Below are positions 30,512-34,846 of a DNA stretch of 34,846 nt, one piece after another (within the stretch, counting starts at the first letter, position 1; each line of letters begins with the position of its first letter). The notes under the pieces were generated by a model. That model had not been told where the DNA came from, made no database searches, and saw only the letters and a list, made by a program, of their open reading frames with translations. Origin of the DNA: a virus; IMG/VR virus record IMGVR_UViG_3300032284_000952, positions 1 through 34,846 of that record. The stretch is one strand, 5' to 3'. Both the position numbers and the translations under genes were made by a program.

Positions 30512-31285
30512 ATGGATCCAATTACGCTGTTTGCATTAGCAAATGGCGCCGTATCTGCTGTCAAAGCAGGATGTAAACTATACAAAGATATTAAAGGCGC
30601 CGCCGGTGACATCAAGGATGTATTAAAAGACCTTGATGAGCAGTTCCACGCCGCCCACAAAGATAAGCCTGCAACAGTAGCACAAAAAAATCAATACATC
30701 GAAGAAAAAAATCGTGTTATTGAATTGAATAAGAAAGGTGGAGAAACTACTAGCATTTACCAAGAATTAGGTAACCATCTTGGTACTTATTATGACAACT
30801 ATTATAAATGTATCGCTATCTTTGCTGAAGAAGAAAAACGTGCAAAGACTGAAATCTATACAGGCGATGCTAGTATAGGTAAACGTGCATTACAGCGTGT
30901 TCTAATGAAAAAACAATTAGAACAAATGGGCGCTGAATTGCGTGAGATAATGGTATATCAAAGCCCACCAGAATTAGGTGCATTGTATACTGAAGTTGAA
31001 GAATTGATGAAGGAGATGGGTAAAGAACAAAAAATTCTTGTTGCTAAACAGATGGCAAGAGAAGCCCGTGATGCAAAAATTAGAGCCGCAAGAAGAAGAA
31101 AACTTAACATTCAATGCATGTGGGGTGTAGGTGTATTGGTTGTAATTTTTTCCGTTGCTGGAATGTTTATGTGGGTGGTACACAGCCGTCAACAGATGTA
31201 TCCTCAATATGGAGATGGAATATTTCCAACAACTGAGGAAGAACGCCGACTGGATGCTTTACCTAAAGTATATATTGGTCGATAA
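30512..31285 (+). CDS. Long helical protein with C-terminal membrane anchor
   Basis: A 257-aa protein. MDPITLFALANGAVSAVKAGCKLYKDIKGAAGDIK (start in parts) is an amphipathic/hydrophobic N-terminal helix, the centre is charged coiled coil (AEEEKRAKTEIY..., KEMGKEQKILVAKQMAREARD), the basic stretch AARRRKLN precedes one membrane segment (CMWGVGVLVVIFSVAGMFMWVV, about 203-222), and a short tail follows. Its opening MDPIT is shared with the next gene, and both pair an N-terminal Ala/Gly helix with a C-terminal anchor, so they look like paralogues. AAGGATG precedes the ATG. It may be a virion or envelope protein; no family is recognised with confidence. Confidence 0.8.
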   Translation: MDPITLFALANGAVSAVKAGCKLYKDIKGAAGDIKDVLKDLDEQFHAAHKDKPATVAQKNQYIEEKNRVIELNKKGGETTSIYQELGNHLGTYYDNYYKCIAIFAEEEKRAKTEIYTGDASIGKRALQRVLMKKQLEQMGAELREIMVYQSPPELGALYTEVEELMKEMGKEQKILVAKQMAREARDAKIRAARRRKLNIQCMWGVGVLVVIFSVAGMFMWVVHSRQQMYPQYGDGIFPTTEEERRLDALPKVYIGR

Positions 31286-31310
31286 AAAAATATTAGTGTA
31301 GAGAGAGGAA

Positions 31311-31748
31311 ATGGATCCAATTACAGCAGGCACCAAAAGTGCTATTAGCACATTGAAAGGTGCTCAAACCTTAGGTAATGATTTGGGTAAGATTGTTGGT
31401 GACCAACAGGCTAATATAGAAGCCACAGTTAATGAACAACATCGTAAACGACTAGAAGCAAAAGCAAGAGAAGATGCGTTAAGAAAAGCCGCAGAATTTA
31501 AAGCATTTGAAGAATATGAAAAAGAAAAATCATATCAAAAAGAAGTGCAACTTCTTAAAGCAAGAGCAATTGCAAAGTATGGTCAAAATGCCTGGAATGA
31601 AATTGAAAATATAAAAAATAAATTAGAGAAAGACCGCACCGAAGAAGAAAAATTGATGGACAACGATAGAGAAAAAATCAATCAAGTATTTTGGTGGTGT
31701 ATGACTATTGCCACAATAATAACATTTTTTTTAAAGTTATACAAATGA
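31311..31748 (+). CDS. Coiled-coil protein with C-terminal membrane anchor (MDPIT paralogue)
   Basis: A 145-aa protein starting MDPITAGTKSAISTLKGAQTL, the same opening as its larger neighbour. A long Lys/Glu-rich helix covers about 45-120, and one membrane segment (VFWWCMTIATIITFFLKL, about 125-143) closes it. AGAGAGG lies four to ten bases before the ATG. Its TGA overlaps the ATG of the 27-residue gene (ATGA). Its role is unknown; it may assemble with the 257-aa protein. Confidence 0.8.
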   Translation: MDPITAGTKSAISTLKGAQTLGNDLGKIVGDQQANIEATVNEQHRKRLEAKAREDALRKAAEFKAFEEYEKEKSYQKEVQLLKARAIAKYGQNAWNEIENIKNKLEKDRTEEEKLMDNDREKINQVFWWCMTIATIITFFLKLYK

Positions 31749-31828
31749 AATTACAACCAATAACATTCATTGTAGTTTTTTGCGTGTGCATATTGCTTAT
31801 TGCATTAGATTCTGGCATATTAAAATAA
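31745..31828 (+). CDS. 27-residue single-pass membrane micro-protein
   Basis: The sequence reads MKLQPITFIVVFCVC followed by ILLIALDSGILK: 27 residues, of which about 18 (7-23) form one hydrophobic transmembrane helix with a short lysine end. Its ATG overlaps the upstream TGA in the ATGA form used throughout this phage, which supports real translational coupling. It ends one base before the minus-strand tRNA-Leu. Such short helices in phages often tune a membrane complex or exclude superinfection; the job here is unknown. Confidence 0.5.
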   Translation: MKLQPITFIVVFCVCILLIALDSGILK

Positions 31829-31829
31829 A

Positions 31830-31912
31830 TGGTGCGAGTAGAGAGATTCGAACCCTCATGCCGAAGCGGCAGATTTTAAGTCTGCTGTGTATACCATTCC
31901 ACCATACTCGCA
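31830..31912 (-). tRNA. tRNA-Leu(TAA)
   Basis: Acceptor TGCGAGT/ACTCGCA with encoded CCA. The anticodon loop CTTAAAA gives TAA. A long class II variable arm (CGCTTCGGC) is present, as expected for Leu. It ends where the plus-strand micro-protein ends, so the two transcripts converge without a visible terminator. Confidence 0.93.
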
Positions 31913-31922
31913 CAAACCTCAA

Positions 31923-32501
31923 TTACATTGTAGGTCCGTTTCCATTTCGGAAACCAACTTCACCACCTTCTTCTTTGATTCGTTTAATAACATCTTCAAA
32001 AAGAATTGGTCTAAAATCTGTTTGCTCAACACAAACACAATGATATCTAGTATCAATTTCACGTTCACTTCTCATACCCCATTTCATAACACGGTTAGCA
32101 TGTAAGTGACCATGAATGTTAACACCAAATCGACCAAGACTTTCTTCATGAATTGGAATGTGTGAAAGAATCATTCCGTTCATTACATGATATGCACGAA
32201 GTTCACGGAAGTGTTGTCTATATTCCTCATCTTTGAAGATATCATGGTTACCACGAATCAGAACTTTATCACCGTTAAGTCTATGCATAATGCTAAGTGC
32301 TTTGCGGTTGATAACAACATCACCAAGATGATATACTTTGTCATTCGGTCGAACTGTTTCGTTCCAACGCTTAACCATTTCTTCATCCATCTCATCTGCA
32401 TTGTCCCATGGGCGCAACTTAGTAACGCCATCATTTCTTGTGAACCTGCAAACGCCAGTATGACCAAAATGGGTGTCACTAACTAAAAAAACTGCCGGCA
32501 T
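31923..32501 (-). CDS. Calcineurin-like metallophosphoesterase
   Basis: A 192-aa metal-dependent phosphoesterase. The metallophosphatase blocks are complete: D-x-H in SDTHFGH (D9, H11), LGDVVINR (D61), RGNHDIF (N85, H86), HIPIH (about 114-118) and IHGHLH (130-134). The reading frame runs 14 codons further upstream, but that extension is read out of the neighbouring tRNA (it yields the WVRIPPRAP string typical of tRNA read-through). ATG 32501 with AAAGGAG seven bases before it is the real start. Such phage enzymes often cleave nucleotides or RNA ends. Its place among tRNA genes leaves an RNA 2',3'-phosphate substrate open. Confidence 0.88.
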   Translation of the reverse strand: MPAVFLVSDTHFGHTGVCRFTRNDGVTKLRPWDNADEMDEEMVKRWNETVRPNDKVYHLGDVVINRKALSIMHRLNGDKVLIRGNHDIFKDEEYRQHFRELRAYHVMNGMILSHIPIHEESLGRFGVNIHGHLHANRVMKWGMRSEREIDTRYHCVCVEQTDFRPILFEDVIKRIKEEGGEVGFRNGNGPTM

Positions 32502-32513
32502 GATTAACTCCTT

Positions 32514-32590
32514 TGGTGCCCTAGGTGGGATTCGAACCCACAAGACCTGGTTTCTAAGACCAGTATGTATACCAATTCCATCACCAGGGC
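32514..32590 (-). tRNA. tRNA-Leu(TAG), lacking the long variable arm
   Basis: Acceptor GCCCTGG/CTAGGGC (one G-U-like pair allowed), stem CTGGT/ACCAG around loop CTTAGAA, anticodon TAG, T-stem GTGGG/CCCAC, CCA encoded. The D-arm ATGGAATTGG is Leu-like, but the variable region is only about five bases (GTCTT) where Leu normally has a long arm. Confidence 0.85.
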
Positions 32591-32596
32591 ATTAAC

Positions 32597-32672
32597 TGGT
32601 GCCAACTCCAAGAATCGAACTTGGTTCAACGGACCTTCAAACCGCCGCAATGACCACATTTGCTAAGTTGGC
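32597..32672 (-). tRNA. tRNA-Phe(GAA)
   Basis: Acceptor GCCAACT/AGTTGGC is perfect, D-stem GCAA/TTGC, T-stem CCAAG/CTTGG, CCA encoded. The anticodon loop reads TTGAAGG, giving GAA. The anticodon stem is weak (three good pairs plus G-U, and a T-T opposite position 31-39), so the anticodon is slightly less sure than for neighbours. Confidence 0.8.
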
Positions 32673-32677
32673 ATTGT

Positions 32678-32751
32678 TGGTAGGTCGTAACAGAATCGAA
32701 CTGCTGTATCCCACTTGTAAGGAGGGTGTTCTACCATTAAACTAACGACCC
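32678..32751 (-). tRNA. tRNA-Val(TAC)
   Basis: Acceptor GGGTCGT/ACGACCT (terminal G-T), anticodon loop CTTACAA gives TAC, T-loop TTCGATT, CCA encoded. The anticodon stem has one T-T mismatch. It lies five bases from tRNA-Phe. Confidence 0.88.
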
Positions 32752-32753
32752 AT

Positions 32754-33002
32754 TTAATCTTCAAAAACTGCAATTACATCATCAACATTGACTTTGTAAA
32801 TTTCTTTATCCAATTTGTATGCTTTATTCCAATTGATTAAAACACTATCACCTACTGCTACTTCTTCAACATCAGGTCCAATTGCAGTAATCAATGCTTT
32901 GTCTGCTTCATCATTTGTTTTTAAAACAATACCTGATGCAGTAGTCAAATCTTTTTCTACTCGTTGAACGATGATGTTATTTCTAAGTGGCTGGATATCC
33001 AT
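32754..33002 (-). CDS. GroES-like co-chaperonin
   Basis: An 82-aa Cpn10-type protein (bacterial GroES has about 97 aa; T4 gp31 has 111). Start ATG 33002 has AAGGAA seven bases before it; the frame extends upstream but reads tRNA sequence. The fold signature is clear: N-terminal DIQPLRNNIIVQRVE, the mobile-loop end SGIVL that would contact GroEL, VGDSVLINW, and the C-terminal strand VDDVIAVFED. The roof loop and some central residues are shortened. It would work with host GroEL to fold phage proteins such as the capsid protein, as T4 gp31 does. Confidence 0.88.
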   Translation of the reverse strand: MDIQPLRNNIIVQRVEKDLTTASGIVLKTNDEADKALITAIGPDVEEVAVGDSVLINWNKAYKLDKEIYKVNVDDVIAVFED

Positions 33003-33021
33003 AATATTCCTTATAAAAAAA

Positions 33022-33095
33022 TGGAGCGGAATACGAGAATCGAACTCGTGTCCGAACCTTGGCAAGGTCCCGTTCTACCATTAAACTAATCCCGC
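33022..33095 (-). tRNA. tRNA-Gly(GCC)
   Basis: Acceptor GCGGGAT/ATTCCGC with two wobble-type positions, anticodon loop TTGCCAA gives GCC, T-loop TTCGATT, CCA encoded. It is the second glycine tRNA of the set, and with TCC covers all four Gly codons. Confidence 0.93.
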
Positions 33096-33102
33096 AACTA
33101 TG

Positions 33103-33591
33103 TTATGCAACTTTTTTTGCTTGACCATCTAAAACATGTTTTAAACGGTCTGCCGCATACGAAGCCGCAAACGCATTTGGTTTAATCAAAGGCACCACAT
33201 TACATGTTCCTCTGATATAACCTATTGCTTGTTGAACTACACATGAACTACCATGCATTTCACTAGGATTAATATCTAAGTGAACTTCAACAAGTCTATC
33301 TTCTAAAACATCTGCTAACTGTTGAAACAATTCAGATACTTTGTAAACTTCATTCATCAAACGCATTGCTGGTTTGCTTTTCTTTTGGTCATAGTCACGT
33401 TCACGTTGGACTTCTCCAAAGATTTTACAACCATGACGACCATCAATATGAACAACAATCGCTAGAGTATAGTCTGCATACCATTCACCATTTAATCTAA
33501 ATCTTTCTGAATCTGCACCAAGATAAATTTTTGTTTCAGGTGTTTGTGCATCAATGTATGCTTTAACTTCTTCTAGGTCTAATTGTTTCAT
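33103..33591 (-). CDS. YkuK-like (RNase H-fold) protein
   Basis: A 162-aa protein that resembles the YkuK/DUF458 family, which has an RNase H-like fold. KIYLGADSERF (Asp 27 in the first strand, near 21-31) and the beta hairpin YTLAIVVHIDGRHGCKIFGEVQRERDY match the family start, and DRLVEVHLDINPSEMHGSS supplies a second Asp and His. The C-terminal AASYAADRLKH is helical. GGAG lies before ATG 33591. It may be a nuclease that handles RNA, which fits its position among tRNA genes, but activity is unproven in the family. It is flanked by tRNA-Gly(GCC) and tRNA-Trp. Confidence 0.8.
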   Translation of the reverse strand: MKQLDLEEVKAYIDAQTPETKIYLGADSERFRLNGEWYADYTLAIVVHIDGRHGCKIFGEVQRERDYDQKKSKPAMRLMNEVYKVSELFQQLADVLEDRLVEVHLDINPSEMHGSSCVVQQAIGYIRGTCNVVPLIKPNAFAASYAADRLKHVLDGQAKKVA

Positions 33592-33605
33592 ATCAACTCC
33601 TTTAT

Positions 33606-33680
33606 TGGCATCCCGCTAGGGATTCGAACCCCAACCAACGGTTTTGGAGACCGTCATGCTACCGTTAACACCAGCGAGAT
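33606..33680 (-). tRNA. tRNA-Trp(CCA)
   Basis: The anticodon loop CTCCAAA in stem ACGGT/ACCGT gives CCA. Acceptor ATCTCGC/GCGGGAT, discriminator G (normal for Trp), CCA encoded, T-loop TTCGAAT. It lies 14 bases after the YkuK-like gene start. Confidence 0.92.
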
Positions 33681-33686
33681 AAAAAA

Positions 33687-33760
33687 TGGTACCCACGACA
33701 AGAATCGAACTTGTGTCTTCCGGTTATCAGCCGGATGCTCTACCATTGTGCTACATGGGT
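33687..33760 (-). tRNA. tRNA-Ile(GAT)
   Basis: Acceptor ACCCATG/CGTGGGT, anticodon loop CTGATAA in a perfect five-pair stem CCGG-type, anticodon GAT, T-stem ACAAG/CTTGT, CCA encoded. Confidence 0.94.
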
Positions 33761-33767
33761 ATATATG

Positions 33768-33842
33768 TGGCCGGTCCTGAGAGAATCGAACTCCCACTTC
33801 AAGGGTCGTAACCTTGTGTAATATCCATTTTACTAAAGACCG
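33768..33842 (-). tRNA. tRNA-Arg(ACG)
   Basis: Acceptor CGGTCTT/AGGACCG, stem CAAGG/CCTTG around loop TTACGAC, anticodon ACG (A34 normally edited to inosine by host TadA), discriminator G, CCA encoded. Confidence 0.93.
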
Positions 33843-33847
33843 ATTCA

Positions 33848-33923
33848 TGGTCGTGATGGAAGGATTCGAGCCTTCAACCTATTCCGTATGAAGGAGTTGC
33901 ACTACCAATTGTGCTACATCACG
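33848..33923 (-). tRNA. tRNA-Met/Ile2(CAT)
   Basis: Acceptor CGTGATG/CATCACG, loop TTCATAC gives anticodon CAT, CCA encoded. C1-G72 is a normal pair, so it is not an initiator. It may be elongator Met or the Ile(CAT) that is lysidine-modified by host TilS; the sequence alone does not decide. Confidence 0.85.
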
Positions 33924-33927
33924 ATAA

Positions 33928-34001
33928 TGGTGGACCGTGGGAGAATCGAACTCCCAATTTCTGGTTGCAAACCAGAAGTTATCCCATTTAACTAACAGCC
34001 C
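33928..34001 (-). tRNA. tRNA-Ala(TGC)
   Basis: The anticodon loop TTTGCAA gives TGC. Acceptor GGGCTGT pairs with ACGGTCC and includes the G3-T70 pair that is the main identity element of alanine tRNA. CCA is encoded. A long palindromic spacer begins at its 5' end. Confidence 0.94.
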
Positions 34002-34066
34002 ATATAGAAACACATTCGGCTAAATTTACTTTCGTACCGGATGCCTTAATGAATGTGTTTTTATAT
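34002..34066. repeat. Long palindromic tRNA spacer, copy 1
   Basis: Left arm ATATAGAAACACATTC (34002-34017) and right arm GAATGTGTTTTTATAT (34051-34066) are inverted repeats of 16 bases with one G-T position. The pairing continues into the flanking CC/GG bases that belong to the neighbouring tRNA genes. The loop (34018-34050) has its own short GGC/GCC stem. The same arms recur at 34702-34772. It could be an RNA processing hairpin or a mobile palindrome. Confidence 0.85.
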
Positions 34067-34151
34067 GGTGGAGATGGATGGATTCGAACCACCGTGCTTT
34101 TTAGGGGCCAGATTTACAGTCTGGTGCAATCAACCGCTCTGCCACATCTCC
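34066..34151 (-). tRNA. tRNA-Tyr(GTA)
   Basis: Stem CCAGA/TCTGG around loop CTGTAAA, anticodon GTA, a long class II variable arm (CCCCTAAAAAGCACGG), acceptor GGAGATG/CATCTCC, CCA encoded. The CCA bases begin the copy-1 palindrome. Confidence 0.94.
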
Positions 34152-34161
34152 ATATACTAAT

Positions 34162-34239
34162 TGGTCTCGGTAGCAAGATTCGAACTTGCGATATCCTGCT
34201 CCCAAAGCAGGTGACTTGACCGGGCTAGCCTATACCGAG
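34162..34239 (-). tRNA. tRNA-Pro(TGG)
   Basis: Acceptor CTCGGTA/TACCGAG, anticodon loop TTTGGGA in stem CCTGC/GCAGG, anticodon TGG, CCA encoded. The D-arm is longer than usual (CTAGCCCGGTCAAGT). Confidence 0.93.
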
Positions 34240-34247
34240 TAAAAAAA

Positions 34248-34321
34248 TGGTGCCCTCAAGAAGAATCGAACTCCTGTAAACGGGTTACAAATCCGTTGTA
34301 ATACCACTATACTATAAGGGC
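34248..34321 (-). tRNA. tRNA-Thr(TGT)
   Basis: Acceptor GCCCTTA/TGAGGGC, anticodon loop TTTGTAA gives TGT, T-loop TTCGATT, CCA encoded. The anticodon stem has one A-C mismatch at its lower pair. Confidence 0.92.
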
Positions 34322-34326
34322 AAAAT

Positions 34327-34404
34327 TGGTAGCGGGTGTAGGAATCGAACCTACCTCTTTTTGGCATATGAAACCAATGTGTTCAGCCAGAACACTAACC
34401 CGCA
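34327..34404 (-). tRNA. tRNA-Met(CAT) with position 1-72 mismatch
   Basis: Loop TTCATAT gives CAT, D-stem GTGT/ACAC, T-stem GTAGG/CCTAC, CCA encoded. Counting back from the D-arm, position 1 is T opposite T72, so the first acceptor pair is unpaired. The anticodon stem TTGGT/GCCAA lacks the three G-C pairs of initiators. Confidence 0.85.
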
Positions 34405-34411
34405 ATAAAAT

Positions 34412-34486
34412 TGGCTCCAGAGGCAGGGATCGAACCTACGACCAATTGATTAACAGTCAACTGCACTACCGCTGTGCTACTCTGGA
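34412..34486 (-). tRNA. tRNA-Asn(GTT)
   Basis: Acceptor TCCAGAG/CTCTGGA, loop CTGTTAA gives GTT, discriminator G (normal for Asn), T-loop TTCGATC, CCA encoded. Confidence 0.93.
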
Positions 34487-34493
34487 ATAAACT

Positions 34494-34568
34494 TGGGGAG
34501 ATATAAGAGAATTGAACTCTTGATGACGGAATCACAACCCGTAGTTTTACCACTAAACTAATATCTCC
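34494..34568 (-). tRNA. tRNA-His(GTG) with encoded G-1
   Basis: Loop TTGTGAT gives GTG. Aligning from the D-stem GTTT/AAAC leaves an extra 5' G (G-1, base 34568) that pairs with C73, the histidine identity element, and CCA follows. The acceptor is GAGATAT/ATATCTC. The T-loop TTCAATT has A57. Confidence 0.93.
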
Positions 34569-34624
34569 ATATTAGATTGGACTTACAATGCACTATCTTG
34601 GTGACTGTGCAAATGCCAGATGTT
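34569..34624. other. tRNA spacer with small inverted repeats
   Basis: This 56-base spacer between tRNA-His and tRNA-Asp has two small inverted repeats: TGCAC...GTGCA and GCCA...TGGC. It does not share the arms of the long palindromes, and no ORF or promoter is visible in it. Confidence 0.4.
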
Positions 34625-34701
34625 TGGCGGTCCCAAGGGGATTCGAACCCCTGTTGACGGCGTGACAAGCCGCTGTAATCACCAGGCTATACTATGGGAC
34701 C
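34625..34701 (-). tRNA. tRNA-Asp(GTC)
   Basis: Acceptor GGTCCCA/TGGGACC, stem GCGGC/GCCGT around loop TTGTCAC, anticodon GTC, discriminator G (normal for Asp), CCA encoded. Its 5' end abuts palindrome copy 2. Confidence 0.93.
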
Positions 34702-34772
34702 ATATAGAAACACACTAGACGAGGCGACCTCGTGGCCACAAGTTCCTGCTTATCTCTAATGTGTTTTTATAT
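34702..34772. repeat. Long palindromic tRNA spacer, copy 2
   Basis: Left arm ATATAGAAACACACTAG (34702-34718) and right arm CTAATGTGTTTTTATAT (34756-34772) pair over 17 bases with G-T positions. The first 13 bases of the left arm and the matching end of the right arm are identical to copy 1, while the loops differ. The loop has a perfect CGAGG/CCTCG hairpin (34720-34732). Confidence 0.85.
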
Positions 34773-34845
34773 GGTAGGGGCACAGAGAATTGAACTCTGG
34801 TTTACCGGTTAAAAGCCGGTTACTTTACCACTAAGTTATACCCCC
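34772..34845 (-). tRNA. tRNA-Lys(TTT)
   Basis: Stem ACCGG/CCGGT around loop CTTTTAA, anticodon TTT, acceptor GGGGGTA/TGCCCCT with terminal G-T, T-loop TTCAATT, CCA encoded. It is complete, ending one base before the window edge; the array probably continues. Confidence 0.92.
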
Positions 34846-34846
34846 A

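Noticed and set aside
32501-32543. Longer start of the metallophosphoesterase (WVRIPPRAP extension)
   Set aside because: The extra codons read the neighbouring tRNA gene; the true ATG has its own Shine-Dalgarno.
33003-33065. Longer start of the GroES-like protein
   Set aside because: It would translate part of tRNA-Gly(GCC); ATG 33002 has a good ribosome site and gives the expected GroES N-terminus.
33583-33848. Open frames through the tRNA cluster on both strands
   Set aside because: They coincide with tRNA-Trp, tRNA-Ile and tRNA-Arg; the peptides are tRNA-derived strings.
34002-34772. CRISPR array or terminators at the two palindromes
   Set aside because: Only two copies 700 bases apart, no spacer regularity, no cas genes, and no GC-rich stem followed by a T-run in the right place.

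Overview
The window is 34.8 kb of an AT-rich, T4-like tailed phage genome (myovirus-type replication proteins) that very probably infects a Gram-negative bacterium. The evidence is a T4-style set of gp61-like primase, gp41-like helicase, UvsX-like recombinase and gp43-like family B DNA polymerase, phage ThyX and NrdA, a lysis cassette with a nested inner/outer spanin pair and lipobox proteins, and 19 tRNA genes that all encode their own CCA. No integrase, transposase or CRISPR was seen. Family assignments are from reading motifs by eye; no database was searched.

Layout, mostly on the minus strand, so transcription runs from high to low coordinates. (1) 1-3600: nucleotide and replication genes (nrdA cut by the left edge, thyX, an unknown gene, DNA primase) behind a strong sigma70-like promoter placed so that the primase mRNA would be almost leaderless. 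(2) 3601-6465: lysis cassette (i-spanin, nested o-spanin, second lipoprotein, small ORF, GH19 endolysin, holin-like protein, small secreted protein, coiled-coil membrane protein). (3) 6467-15552: small conserved T4-type proteins, a probable virion protein, two very large Lys/Glu-rich repeat proteins, and two multi-domain enzymes (nucleotidyltransferase + P-loop kinase + zinc ribbon; RNA-ligase-like nucleotidyltransferase). (4) 15601-21232: a translationally coupled carbohydrate island (GDPD-like hydrolase, four glycosyltransferase-like proteins, FkbM methyltransferase, HAD + sugar nucleotidyltransferase fusion). (5) 21235-29770: conserved small genes, helicase, SGNH hydrolase, UvsX, a membrane coiled-coil protein and DNA polymerase. 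(6) 29955-31828: a plus-strand island of four membrane-associated proteins, one only 27 residues. (7) 31830-34846: tRNA array interleaved with a metallophosphoesterase, a GroES-like co-chaperonin and a YkuK/RNase H-like protein, with two copies of a long palindromic spacer.

The most interesting signal is in part 3. Four neighbouring proteins (starts at 7607, 8471, 14364 and 15552) begin with a ten-residue pattern M-x-[ST]-F-x-x-x-x-x-E with Glu at position 10, in register with the capsid-targeting sequence of T4 internal head proteins (MKTYQEFIAE, recalled from the literature). Two of the four are the enzymes. The giant repeat proteins beside them carry about ten K-E-E-x-x-x-L-D-E linkers, which look like T4 prohead-protease sites (I/L-x-E). 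I infer that the region may encode a set of proteins packed in the capsid and injected with the DNA, including a kinase/nucleotidyltransferase and a ligase-like enzyme that could act on NAD or on RNA ends at the moment of infection. A truncated paralogue of the ligase-like protein lies at 21509-21976, on the other side of the carbohydrate island.
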